Source: Eubacteriales bacterium (GTDB lineage: Bacteria; Bacillota; Clostridia; Lachnospirales; Lachnospiraceae). Taken from it: a stretch of DNA of 64,000 nt. The stretch lies in assembly GCA_030537935.1 (NCBI GenBank), contig JAUNUY010000003.1, forward strand, positions 124,001 to 188,000, written 5' to 3'. Made by a program: the position numbers and the translations under genes. This document shows positions 37,606 through 47,613 of the stretch, in pieces; position 1 is the stretch's first letter; each line of letters opens with the position of its first letter. The notes under the pieces are model-generated. The model saw only the letters and a list, made by a program, of their open reading frames with translations, made no database searches and was not told the origin of the DNA.

Positions 37606-38264
37606 AGAACCCCTCCTTTCATGAATATACCAAGTATCATGATACCGAGATAAACAAGCACCATCAGCACATCGCTCAAACGAAAACCGATCTCCGTCAA
37701 AAATGTTCGCGTGTCGTATAATCCCAAACCTCTGGTGAGGGCGGCAACGGTCAATTCATCGCCCGTCTTGATCAGTGAATACACCAAAGGCACATAGAGA
37801 TATTCCACCGTTTTCACCGGATGCCTCAAAAAGCCGACCGGACTGAAGTGCACACCCCGCAATCGCATGGCATTGAAAATACTTTTAGACGTCACCTTGA
37901 TTGTGGGAAAATATCGAATCATGACCAGTACGATAATCTGAAAACCTAAAGGCACTTTCATCTTTTGAAGAGCCAGAGAAAATTCTGCAATACTTGTGGT
38001 CAAGACCAAGTATCTGCCGTAAACAAACAGCGGAAACAGCAGGGTGAACAGGTTGACCATCCCTTTGAACATGATGACTTCGACAAGACAGTATATTATC
38101 AGATATACGAGCACTCTTTTGTAATGCTTACACAGCAGCAACAGACCGAACGCAATGAAGATATATAGCCCGACAATACGGGGCGGCATGTATGAAAAGA
38201 TGGCCGTCCCCATAATGAAAAGCAGGATTAATTTTGTTCTCGGGTCCAGTTTAAAACGTTCCAT
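37602..38264 (-). CDS. ECF transporter transmembrane T component (EcfT)
   Basis: 220 residues with five or six hydrophobic segments. The coupling-helix motif near residues 140-150 reads AMRLRGV, matching the Ala-Arg-Gly signature of EcfT proteins. Its end overlaps the ATPase gene start and it begins 2 bases after the S component, so the three are tightly coupled. Confidence 0.88.
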   Translation of the reverse strand: MERFKLDPRTKLILLFIMGTAIFSYMPPRIVGLYIFIAFGLLLLCKHYKRVLVYLIIYCLVEVIMFKGMVNLFTLLFPLFVYGRYLVLTTSIAEFSLALQKMKVPLGFQIIVLVMIRYFPTIKVTSKSIFNAMRLRGVHFSPVGFLRHPVKTVEYLYVPLVYSLIKTGDELTVAALTRGLGLYDTRTFLTEIGFRLSDVLMVLVYLGIMILGIFMKGGVL

Positions 38265-38266
38265 GG

Positions 38267-38848
38267 CTAGGCAATCCCGGCTCTTTCAAAATGCTTTTTC
38301 AACATGGCCTTACCGATAAATCCCCCGATGAAAGCACAAACTGCCGTTATGATAACCACGATAATCAAATTCGTCGGCGTGATATTGGCCATCCAATCGT
38401 TGATCTGCTCCGCCGTCAATCCGGCTGCTCTTAGCGGTTTATCACCCATAAAATAATATACCAACACCAATCCTATCGACCAGAATGAGAAAAATATATA
38501 TCCTATATTATTTTTCATAAAACTTTTATAGTTTCCGGATTGAGATACGATTTCGGCCAGAATGACACCGAAATAGCCGAAGACCGTAGGCCACGCACCG
38601 CCCATTGCAATCCATGTGATTGTAACGATGACGGTGCCGAATATCAGTATGGCCCATTTTTTCCGTACCTTTGCCACAAAAAGCATGTACAAAGGCGCCA
38701 ATACAAGGCTTGTGACCCCTTGGCCGATGAACAAAAATTTAGAAGACATGGCAACCAACGCACCGGCAATAATATTAAATCCTATGTAATATATCGCTAG
38801 GATTACTCCGATTGTAATATAATCTTTTACCTGCATTTTTTCTTTCAT
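38267..38848 (-). CDS. MptD/Trep_Strep-family ECF substrate-binding S component
   Basis: 193 residues, six membrane helices; AAGGGGGATTGTC before the ATG. Sequence pattern (VKDYITIGVILAIYYIGFNI, GGAWPTVFGYFGVILAEI, GGFIGKAMLKKHFERAGI) fits the Trep_Strep/MptD putative S-component family, whose substrate is not settled. With EcfT and EcfA downstream and the two ABC half-transporters upstream it forms a single operon, suggesting one ligand handled by both machines. Confidence 0.85.
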   Translation of the reverse strand: MKEKMQVKDYITIGVILAIYYIGFNIIAGALVAMSSKFLFIGQGVTSLVLAPLYMLFVAKVRKKWAILIFGTVIVTITWIAMGGAWPTVFGYFGVILAEIVSQSGNYKSFMKNNIGYIFFSFWSIGLVLVYYFMGDKPLRAAGLTAEQINDWMANITPTNLIIVVIITAVCAFIGGFIGKAMLKKHFERAGIA

Positions 38849-38859
38849 GACAATCCCCC

Positions 38860-40596
38860 TTATATTCCATTTCCCATTTGCATATGATACATATTGGCAA
38901 AAATCCCATCACTTTCAATTAAAGCCGCGGCATCACCGCTTTCCATAACTTCACCGTCCTTTATGACCACAATGTGGTCCGCTCCGATAACCGTACGCAT
39001 TCTATGGGCAATTACTAACACGGTTTTATCTTTTATAAGCTCGGAGATACCGGCCTGTATCTTGCTTTCATTTTCCGCATCAAGGGAAGCCGTCGACTCA
39101 TCAAGCAATATGACGGGGGCATCTTTGAGCAACGCTCTGGCAATCGATATTCTTTGACGCTCGCCACCCGATAGATTGGCACCGTTTTCTCCAATTAGCG
39201 TGTCGTAGCCTTCCGCCAATTTTTCAACAAATTCATCACAGTTCGCCAACGCCGCAGCCCTTCTTACTTCCTCATCACTTGCACCTTCTCTGCCCAGGCG
39301 GATGTTTTCCATCACCGATGCATTAAAAAGCATCACTTCCTGAAAAACAATTGAGAACTTTTCTAATAGTATTTCGGGATCGATTGTCGATATGTCCACC
39401 CCGCCTATGGTAATTTTGCCGCCCTGAATATCCCAAAATCTGGCGGCTAATCCGGCTGCCGTTGTCTTTCCGCCTCCGGATGGACCCACAAGGGCTGTGA
39501 TTTCCCCCTGTTTGGCTGTAAACGAAACATTTTTCAGTACATTAATTCCCTCTTCATAAGAGAAGTTTACATTGTCAAATACAATATCATAGTTTTCCGG
39601 TTGAAATACCGTACATCCCCCTTGACTCGGCATCTCATTGATCTCTTGCATCCGCTCAACGGTTCGTTCTAAAAACATAATAACCGTCATGTCGTAAAAA
39701 GCCTTGATGATTGGATTAAAAACAACACTTGAAACAATCATAAATGCGAGATAGGTAAATAGATCTACTTTTCCCTCGATGATGAGATATGCACCGTATA
39801 CCGTCATGGTCAACATACCCAATCGTAGAATCGAAAAGGATATATTCAATATGGCTCCCGGAATAAGTTCGCCCCGTTTCTTTATTTTCATATCCCGGTC
39901 GTACTTTTGATGTAACTTATCAATGAAGTGTTTTTCCCGATTGTACGCCTTGATTTCCTGTACTAATGAAAGCGCTTCTTGCAAATCATCAATAATACGC
40001 CTTGACATGTCAAAAACTTCTCTATTCAGTTTTGCTATACGTTTCTTCGATATGAAAAATATCAAAAATGCCACCGGTAAAGCCCAGAAAAGCGAGAGGG
40101 TTAATCTATAGTCAAAATAAAGCATCAGAAGAAACATCAGGGATATACTGATGAGTCCGCCGTATGACTTGGGCACCGTATTTGCAAACAGCATCTCTCT
40201 AATCCATACGTCACTTAACATCGACGCGCTGAGGTCTGCAAGATCTTTTTTACTGAAATAGGACAAAGGCAACATTTTTAATTTTTCGGCCAAAGAAATC
40301 CTGGACCGGGCACTCTCTTCATAAACTTTCATACTGCATTTTTTCAAATCATTTCTGGAGGCAAAATACATCAATATAAAAATAGCGAGAATGATGCCGA
40401 CAAAATGTATGAGAGACAAATGCAATGGAGAAACATGCCCCAGGAATTCGTCTACATACTGTTTCAAAAATATCAACGACACCCCCATGGTAAGCATTAT
40501 CGAAAGATTAAGCAGCACACTGCTTATGATGCCTTTGAATAAATCATTGACACCTTCATCAGTAAGTGCATATTTTTTTTGTAATCGTTCCCTCAT
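38860..40596 (-). CDS. ABC transporter half-subunit (YbtQ/IrtB-like)
   Basis: 578 residues from the ATG at 40594-40596 (GGAGGGCATAGCG). Exporter-fold membrane domain then ATPase with GPSGGGKTT, LSGGERQR and VILLDESTASLD. Paralogue of the gene at 998-2710. Begins just before the stop of its partner at 40599, so the halves are coupled. Proposed importer of a metal chelate by likeness to YbtPQ/IrtAB; export is not excluded. Confidence 0.9.
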   Translation of the reverse strand: MRERLQKKYALTDEGVNDLFKGIISSVLLNLSIMLTMGVSLIFLKQYVDEFLGHVSPLHLSLIHFVGIILAIFILMYFASRNDLKKCSMKVYEESARSRISLAEKLKMLPLSYFSKKDLADLSASMLSDVWIREMLFANTVPKSYGGLISISLMFLLMLYFDYRLTLSLFWALPVAFLIFFISKKRIAKLNREVFDMSRRIIDDLQEALSLVQEIKAYNREKHFIDKLHQKYDRDMKIKKRGELIPGAILNISFSILRLGMLTMTVYGAYLIIEGKVDLFTYLAFMIVSSVVFNPIIKAFYDMTVIMFLERTVERMQEINEMPSQGGCTVFQPENYDIVFDNVNFSYEEGINVLKNVSFTAKQGEITALVGPSGGGKTTAAGLAARFWDIQGGKITIGGVDISTIDPEILLEKFSIVFQEVMLFNASVMENIRLGREGASDEEVRRAAALANCDEFVEKLAEGYDTLIGENGANLSGGERQRISIARALLKDAPVILLDESTASLDAENESKIQAGISELIKDKTVLVIAHRMRTVIGADHIVVIKDGEVMESGDAAALIESDGIFANMYHMQMGNGI

Positions 40597-40598
40597 CG

Positions 40599-42377
40599 CT
40601 ATGCCCTCCGTATATTCCAATCAATAGTCCTTTGATATTCATCCCACATTTGTTTGTATAATCCGGCTTGCTCCATCAAGCTGTCATGGTCCCCATATTC
40701 CACAATCTTTCCTTGTGCCAAAACGGCAATATGATCTGCATTTTTCACAGTCGTCATTCTATGCGCTATCATAATGGTCGTCTTTCCCTCACTCAACGCC
40801 TGAAGTGCCGCTTGAATTAAATGCTCATTTTCCGGATCGGTAAAAGCCGTTGCCTCATCCAACAGGACGATTGGTGCATCCTTTATAAATGCTCTGGCCA
40901 ACGCAATTCTTTGCTTCTCACCACCGGATAAATAGGTCCCCTTACTGCCGATTATTGTTTCAAGGCCCATCTCTAAGTTATCGACAATTTCTTTTGACCG
41001 CGACCGTCTTAGGGCATTTTGCAACACTTCATCGCGCACAGCTCTGCCAAAGCAGATATTGTCACGCAGCGACGTCTTAAACAATTCCGTGTTTTGAAAT
41101 ACGAACGATATGCTATGCATAAGGGTCTCTTTATCATAGTCCTTGATATTCTTACCGCCGATTAATATTTCTCCGGCGTTGACATCCCAGAATCTGGCAG
41201 CCAGGCGGGCAACCGTTGTTTTGCCCGAACCCGATGGCCCGACGAAAGCAAGCGTTTCTCCTTTATTTACTTTAAAACTGATCCGGTCCAACACCTTCTT
41301 TTCGCCATCATAAGAAAAGACCACATCTTTAAATTCTATGTCCTGTCCTTGAAGCGGCTCCTTTTTCTCCGGATAAACCATCGCCTCATAATGCAGCAGA
41401 TGATGGAATCGATCCATCGACTGGTCGGCTATCATGTATTTATATTTGAAATAACCGGTCTTGACCATAACCAAGGATAACTGTGGTGCCACGAGAATGT
41501 ACAACACAAAATTGCTGATAACCGTTCCGATATGTCCGTCATTATTGATGATGAGTATTGCGGCAGGAATTAAAAAAAGGGCCGTCGATTCCGTAAAAAC
41601 GAGATGCCAAGAAGCCGGTCTTATCAATAGCTTGTTCTGTGCAATAATCATATCCCTATAGTTCAAAATGGAATTATAAAATCTGGTGAAGGATTTTACA
41701 CTCTGACCAAAGGTCTTTACCACCGGTATTGATCGGACATATTCAACGGCTTCCCCGTTCATCTCCTCAAGGGCATCCATGTATTTTTGATAGAATGCCT
41801 TCCCTTCATCATTCATCATTCTACTCATCATAAAAAAAGATAGGAGAATTGGCATAATGGCCGCCAAGCCCAAGCGCCAATCAAAATAAAAGAAGACAAT
41901 TAAAATGAGGACAGGTGTTACGATCGCACTGACCATTTCAAAGAGTTGATGTGCCAATAAACCATGGGTCTCCGACGCACCGTCATTTATAATCTTTCTT
42001 ATCTTGCCGCTACTATACATATGAAAGAAGCCCAAGGGCATATGCATTATTTTTTTGAAACCGACTTTTTTAATCCCCTTTTCCACTTCAAACGCGACAA
42101 AATGGGAAAAGAGAATCCCCACAAAATAGACAACCATCCCCACTACGGTCGTAACAAAAACCATCGCGGCATAATACTTTACATCCGCCATGGAAATATC
42201 GCTCCTCTTGGCAAAAAGTTCATTGCTGATCTTCCAAATGAAATAAAATGGCAAAATCTGTATGAAAGATGAGACCGCAGACAACAGCATGGACACCGCC
42301 ATAAGCAACTTTTTGTTGCCCATGTAAGGCGCAATTTTTTTAAAAAATGCCTCTTTTTTAAGATTCTTTTTTCCCAT
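40599..42377 (-). CDS. ABC transporter half-subunit (YbtP/IrtA-like)
   Basis: 592 residues; AGGAGGATAT before the ATG. Exporter-fold membrane domain (about 20-310), ATPase with GPSGSGKTT, LSGGEKQR and VLLDEATAFTDPENE, the last shared with 2703-4508. First gene of the uptake operon, downstream of the AraC gene at 42529-43518. An ATTCGT-N6-ACGAAT inverted repeat at 42388-42405 stands just upstream and could be a regulator site. Confidence 0.9.
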   Translation of the reverse strand: MGKKNLKKEAFFKKIAPYMGNKKLLMAVSMLLSAVSSFIQILPFYFIWKISNELFAKRSDISMADVKYYAAMVFVTTVVGMVVYFVGILFSHFVAFEVEKGIKKVGFKKIMHMPLGFFHMYSSGKIRKIINDGASETHGLLAHQLFEMVSAIVTPVLILIVFFYFDWRLGLAAIMPILLSFFMMSRMMNDEGKAFYQKYMDALEEMNGEAVEYVRSIPVVKTFGQSVKSFTRFYNSILNYRDMIIAQNKLLIRPASWHLVFTESTALFLIPAAILIINNDGHIGTVISNFVLYILVAPQLSLVMVKTGYFKYKYMIADQSMDRFHHLLHYEAMVYPEKKEPLQGQDIEFKDVVFSYDGEKKVLDRISFKVNKGETLAFVGPSGSGKTTVARLAARFWDVNAGEILIGGKNIKDYDKETLMHSISFVFQNTELFKTSLRDNICFGRAVRDEVLQNALRRSRSKEIVDNLEMGLETIIGSKGTYLSGGEKQRIALARAFIKDAPIVLLDEATAFTDPENEHLIQAALQALSEGKTTIMIAHRMTTVKNADHIAVLAQGKIVEYGDHDSLMEQAGLYKQMWDEYQRTIDWNIRRA

Positions 42378-42488
42378 ATATCCTCCTATTCGTTATAAGA
42401 CGAATGATGACAATTAACGAAAGCTAACCGCTTCTATTATTATCTTAATAATTCCGCCTATAAATAAAAGTGATAGAGAGACAAAAAA

Positions 42489-42515
42489 ATAAGCTAATCG
42501 GTTAAATTAGCTTAT
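42489..42515 (-). terminator. Rho-independent terminator, duplicated element
   Basis: ATAAGCTAAT-CGGTTAA-ATTAGCTTAT then TTTTTTTG on the minus strand, 14 bases past the AraC stop. Near-copy of the element at 34972-34998. Confidence 0.8.
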
Positions 42516-42528
42516 ACGATACGTTCTG

Positions 42529-43518
42529 TTATTTATTTTTCATTTTTCTTCTATACTGGGAAGGGGTGCAGTTGAATTTTTTTTGGAAGGCCTTTGAAAA
42601 ATTGCTGTGATAGTTAAAGCCCACGCGTCTGTAGATATCACTTATTTTATAACCGCTGTCTTCCAGCAATGTGGCGGCCTTCTCCAAGCGTTTGTTTAAA
42701 TGATAACTGTAAGGTGAAATACCGTACACTTCATAAAAAATATTTTTCAAACCACTCAAGCTGATAAAAAAATGATCGGCCATATATTCCATGGAGTAGT
42801 ATCGGTCTAAATTCGTATCCAGAAATTCTTTTATACTGTTGAACAGGATAATCTTCTCTTCACTGAAATCCTTGAAATTAATCCCTTTATAATCCCGGTG
42901 AAATGCGGCCGATTCCGATAAAAGTTCCAGTGATTTTGCTCGCATTAAAATCTTATTATCATTTTCTACGGCATTTTTAATTTCATCAAATAATTTGTTA
43001 ATTTTATAATTCCCTTTATGAATAAAGCCATTACGGAGAAGATTGCTATGATAAAATTCTTCTAAAAATGGCCTGTCCAAAGATTGATTCTCTATGGCGT
43101 CCTTCATGTCTTTATAAAAGTAGGAGACACCGACCAATTCCACATCCTTATTCCGGCTGTGATATTTTGACATCTTAAAATTACTTGATACATTTAATAT
43201 ATCTCCGCAATTCAGTCTTCTTTCCCTGTCGTTTTCCATTGCAAAGGATATATTCCCTTTCATAACTTTATATATCATTAATGAGTCGTCATAAAAAGAA
43301 TATAAGCCCTTTAAATCAATATCTCTGTAAATGACATTTGTTTTAAACATATATATGCCATCCATGATTTTATATGCAAATGCCTCTCCGATTACGCCAT
43401 ATCCATCCCCTTTAAAAGATATGATATCACCGTTTACAGTATCTAAAATAAAATGTTTTTGAAAATTGTTTTTTTCGCGAATCGTCATCTCATGATTTTG
43501 TCCATCTGTTGATACCAT
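42529..43518 (-). CDS. AraC-family regulator, head of the uptake operon
   Basis: 329 residues; GTAGGAGGGGGATTAC before the ATG. N-terminal sensing half shares the VIGEAFAYKIMDGIYMF pattern with the gene at 35028 (VIGDSLVYKIADGIHMF). C-terminal AraC domain with HFFISLSGLKNIFYEVYG and RVGFNYHSNFSKAFQKKFNC. It has its own terminator, so the downstream ABC genes must have a separate promoter, the probable target. Confidence 0.92.
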   Translation of the reverse strand: MVSTDGQNHEMTIREKNNFQKHFILDTVNGDIISFKGDGYGVIGEAFAYKIMDGIYMFKTNVIYRDIDLKGLYSFYDDSLMIYKVMKGNISFAMENDRERRLNCGDILNVSSNFKMSKYHSRNKDVELVGVSYFYKDMKDAIENQSLDRPFLEEFYHSNLLRNGFIHKGNYKINKLFDEIKNAVENDNKILMRAKSLELLSESAAFHRDYKGINFKDFSEEKIILFNSIKEFLDTNLDRYYSMEYMADHFFISLSGLKNIFYEVYGISPYSYHLNKRLEKAATLLEDSGYKISDIYRRVGFNYHSNFSKAFQKKFNCTPSQYRRKMKNK

Positions 43519-44050
43519 GTAATCCCCCTCCTACAACAATATATGTACACTGTAATTCTATCAGGGCTTCCGGTTTAATAATATCATTTAAAATATTAGT
43601 TATCAATTGTCACCGATGTCCTATTGAAAACATGGTATCGAATCATGATAAAATAAGAACATGACTGCTTCATAATAATATAAGTCTTCATGAAAAGCAC
43701 CGTTTCGAGTCGACTCGAAACGGTGCTGATTCGGGATTGTAAAAAATACTGTTCCGGTGGCAAATTAGGGATACCTCATCTCTTGATTGCCCTACGGACA
43801 GTTCAAAGGCACTTTGGATGGCAAAACCGGCTTGCTTTGTACAATGATATCAACCACTTCATATAAAACTTATGTTGAAGCATGAAATTTATACCATGGA
43901 TTTGACCCCTTATTGTGATATTCAAGGGCTTGTTTTTTAAGCCCGACACCACCCGTATCCGATTTTAACGTATGTTCGTTGTATCGGCTCTACGCCGTCC
44001 CGCTGTGCAAGAAATAGGGTTCTTACCGCTATGCCGTACGCTCTGATATA
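43519..44050. other. Long gap, no gene recognised
   Basis: Contains the AraC promoter region, the perfect palindrome at 43697-43726 and about 300 bases whose frames are all interrupted. No RNA gene or IS end recognised. Confidence 0.4.
43697..43726. repeat. 30-base perfect palindrome
   Basis: GCACCGTTTCGAGTC and its exact complement with no spacer. It lies more than 170 bases from the AraC start and 320 from the next gene end, followed by no T-run on either side. Terminator, operator or cruciform; not decidable. Confidence 0.6.
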
Positions 44051-45766
44051 TTACATCTCCACCGCATACTGTGCTTGCCATAACCTCGCATAGTAACCGT
44101 TCTTCTCCAGAAGTTCTCTATATGTTCCTTTCTCGCGTAAATCTCCTTTTTGAAATACCAGAATCTGATCTGCATTTTGAATCGTCTTTAAATGATGGGC
44201 CACGACAAGAGCCGTCCTGTCCTTTGCCAATTCCGTTATGGCGTCTTGAATCAGTGATTCATTGACGGGATCGACATTACTGGTCATCTCATCAAGAATT
44301 AAAATCGGTGCGTCTTTCAAGAATGCCCGTGCGATGGAAATCCTCTGACGCTGTCCGCCCGACAACAATCCGCCGTTCTCCCCGATATCCGTTTCATAAC
44401 CATTTGGTAGACCCATGATAAAGTCATGTATCCTTGCTTTCTTTGCAGCTTCAATAATTTCTTCTCTTGTTGCTCCTTTTTTACCGACTCTGATATTTTC
44501 CTCTATCGTGTTGTCAAACAGTTGAACGTTTTGCATGACGATGCTGATGCGATCAAGCAATTCATCATAAGGAATCTCTCTGATATCAACACCACCGAGT
44601 GTAATCTTACCTTTTTTTACATCATAAAATCGTAACAGCAAGTTGGTGATGGTCGTCTTGCCACTCCCGGATTCGCCCACCAATGCCGCCATGGTTTTTT
44701 CATCGATAGAGAAACTTAATTGTTCCATTTTGAATTCATCTTCTTCATAAGAAAAATCAACATTTTCAAAAGCAATATCATTACGTGCCGGCTCAATACC
44801 ATCGACCTTATCCGGGATTGTCTCCGCATATAGGATTTTTGAAAGACGTTCATAGCTGTCGACAGCGGAAACATAGTACATGTAATGTTGTTCCATGGCG
44901 GCAAACGGCTTGTAGAATTCTTTTGAAATTACTGCAAAGATAATGAAATGCAAAATATTCAGATGTCCCTTGATGACGAACATTGTTCCCGCAATCAGCA
45001 GGACAAGATAGCCGATGTCCAGTAGAAAACCGAATATGGACAATTACTTCGCCTTGAATCTTGAAGCAACCTTACTCGTTTCACCGAATTTTTCCGTCTT
45101 CCTCATCAAATCACAATCCAAACTCTTGTTATTCGAAAAACTTTTTAATACCGGTATGCCCCTGACGTATTCAACGAAAAGACTGACCATGTCGAGCAGC
45201 GCCGCGTTGTTTTGATTCTCCACCTTTTCCGATGCCTTAATCGTTCGATACAAAAAGAACAGTGCAATCGGAACGGATACGACCATCAAGACGGCGAGAT
45301 ACACATTTAGAATTACAAGACCCGTCAATACCATGGCCACAACCAGAAAATCACCGAGCATTCTCGACCACATGTGTCCTACCACCATGGACATATTGTC
45401 AACGTCTTTGTGGAGTACCGTATTGATTTCGCCCAGTCTTTCGTTGGTGTAAAATCCCAAACTGAATTTTTTCAACCGAATAATCATTTGCTCTCTGATG
45501 TTCTGCACAATATCAAAGCCGGCATGATGTTTTGCCATGTCCGCCACCATATTACAGATCCCCTTGACAATGACCAGCACGGCAATGGCGATGAAATATC
45601 TATATAGACTCTCCATGCTTACACCGGCAAATATATGAAATAATATCGTAAATACGATGATGAGCATGGCAATGCTGCTTAACCCGTACAGTGCAAAAAA
45701 TACACCGGATATTATCAAACTTCTCTTTCCTTTGCCCGTCAGAAGTCGAAATAATTCTTTAAACAT
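44051..45766 (-). pseudogene. ABC transporter half-subunit interrupted by TAA
   Basis: One frame of 571 residues broken by TAA at 45046-45044 (codon 241, after RFKAK). Downstream the frame continues LSIFGFLLDIGYLVLLIAGT and an intact ATPase domain with GESGSGKTT, LSGGQRQR and ILDEMTSNVD. The next start would be TTG directly after the stop, inside a membrane helix and without ribosome site, so a working second piece is unlikely. GAGAGGAGACGTTCC precedes the first ATG. Partner of 45759-47495, overlapping it by 8 bases. CAA (Gln) to TAA is the simplest change. Confidence 0.85.
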
Positions 45767-47495
45767 GGAACGTCTCCTCTCTCAAATGCCAACAATCGAC
45801 CTTATTCTGTGCCACCACCATATCATTATAGAATTTACATTTTCTCATCAGCACTGTAGGGCTGTCCGCATCAAGTACGGTACCTTTATCCATTACGATA
45901 ATTTGGTCGGCATTTCTGATGGTATTGAGATGGTGCGCAATGGTGATGACCGTCTTGTCTTTTCTTAAATCATCAATGGCCTCGCTGATCAACCGTTCAT
46001 TTTCACTATCCACCGCCGCCATGGCTTCATCCAATATCAAGATTGGTGCATTCTTCAATATCGTTCTTGCAATGGAAATCCGTTACTTCTCGCCCCCTGA
46101 GAGTTTGACGCCCATTTCGCCAATTCGCGTATCGTAGCCTTGCGGTAGTGCCGAGATAAAGTCATGACATCTTGCCTGCTTCGCCGCTTCGATAACTTCA
46201 TCTCTTGTCGCATTTTCTTTCCCGATTGCGATATTTTCAAATATACTTAAATCAAATAAGATGACTTCCTGCTGTACGCAACCGATGAGCCGCGATATTT
46301 TCTCCTGACTGTATTCCTTTATGTCTTTGCCATTGATCTCTATTTGCCCGCTGTCCACATCCCAGAAGCCCATGAGCAAATTGGCTATGGTGCTCTTTCC
46401 GCAACCGCTGGGACCGACAAAGGCATTCAATGTGTTTTGTTTCAATACAAGGTTGATATCTTTCAATGCAAAACCGTCTTCCGTATATGAAAAATTGACG
46501 TTATGAAACGCAATGTCGCCGACGGCCAAAGATTCTCCCGTTTTATCGGTCGGCAGTGGTACTAATAAAACTTTTCCTATCGCCTTGAGTGCCTCATTAA
46601 AGATAATTGAAAAATGATGCAGGGTGGCCGTCTTACTTACGGATGCGGTAAATATATTTGATAAGATCACGGCCAGTATGAAGTGGGCCGTTGTGATTTC
46701 TCCATAGTAAAGGAAAACACTGCCTAAAATCATCGTAATGACAACGCCGACTTCCATAAAAATATCAATGAGGCCCATCGGAACGGTAACAGCCCCCATA
46801 CTGCCCATCAGATTATCTACATATGACCTTGCCGTATTAAGTGCCCTGTCGCTGAGTGTTTCTTCTTTCGAGAACGCTTTGATGATGGCAATATTTTGTG
46901 TGTATTCCATCATCTCTTCACGCATTTTCATCTCTTGATTAAAATATATTTGAAACTTATCTTTAATCAATTTTGATGATAACATCCTCACCAGAATCAT
47001 CAGCGGAATCCCCGCAATCATGCCAATCGCAAGTCTGTAATCTACGAATAGCATCGCTATAAAAATGATAAGCGGAAAAAGTGTGGCCGACATGATTTCA
47101 GGACGCCCGTGTGCAAGGTAGATTTCCACCTGCTCAACATCATGCTGCACGATATTCGTCAGTTCTCCCGTATTGTGCTCTTTGAAAAATCCCAAATTCA
47201 ATTTCTTCAGATGTTCAATTATTCTCAGCCTCAAGTCCGTCAGTTTCTCATAGGCCTTTTCATGTGCCACTTTAGTGGAAAAATAATAAAACACGCCTTT
47301 CAGTAAATACGAAGCAAATATCAACACAAAAACATATTTCACATTATCCATCACCGTGTTTCCGCTCACCAATGAACTGATTAAATAAACCAGTAACACT
47401 TGCGGCAATAAATCAAACACGATTTTTAATGTCAGCAGAAAGTTTGATAACCCGTTTCTTCCAACCACTATCTTTTGCAGTTCTTTTTCATTCAC
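45759..47495 (-). pseudogene. ABC transporter half-subunit interrupted by TAA in the signature motif
   Basis: 578 codons in one frame from the GTG at 47495 (GGAAGGAGTGTTGTTC before it) but for TAA at 46085-46083, which stands exactly at the Gln of LSGGEKQR: reading is LSGGEK-stop-RISIARTILKNA. Walker A GPSGCGKST lies before, Walker B LILDEAMAAVD after the stop, so the truncated product cannot hydrolyse ATP normally. The TetR gene at 47614 is upstream. A single C-to-T change (CAA to TAA) explains it. Confidence 0.85.
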
Positions 47496-47538
47496 GAACA
47501 ACACTCCTTCCAAAATCGAACAACACTCCTTCCAAAAT
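47495..47538 (-). repeat. 22-bp tandem duplication carrying a ribosome-binding site
   Basis: CGAACAACACTCCTTCCAAA plus AT, present twice head-to-tail (47495-47516, 47517-47538) and followed by a partial third (CGAACAA). Each copy contains the complement of GGAAGGAG, so the broken ABC gene has two Shine-Dalgarno sites. Confidence 0.85.
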
Positions 47539-47613
47539 CGAACAATAGTGAATTAATATTCAATATTAAAGTTTAAAGGAAGACTTTGCCATCGATGCAA
47601 AGCCTTTCTAATT

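Noticed and set aside
44051..47495. TAA read as glutamine by an altered genetic code
   Set aside because: TAA serves as a normal stop elsewhere in the window, e.g. the esterase at 11223-11225.
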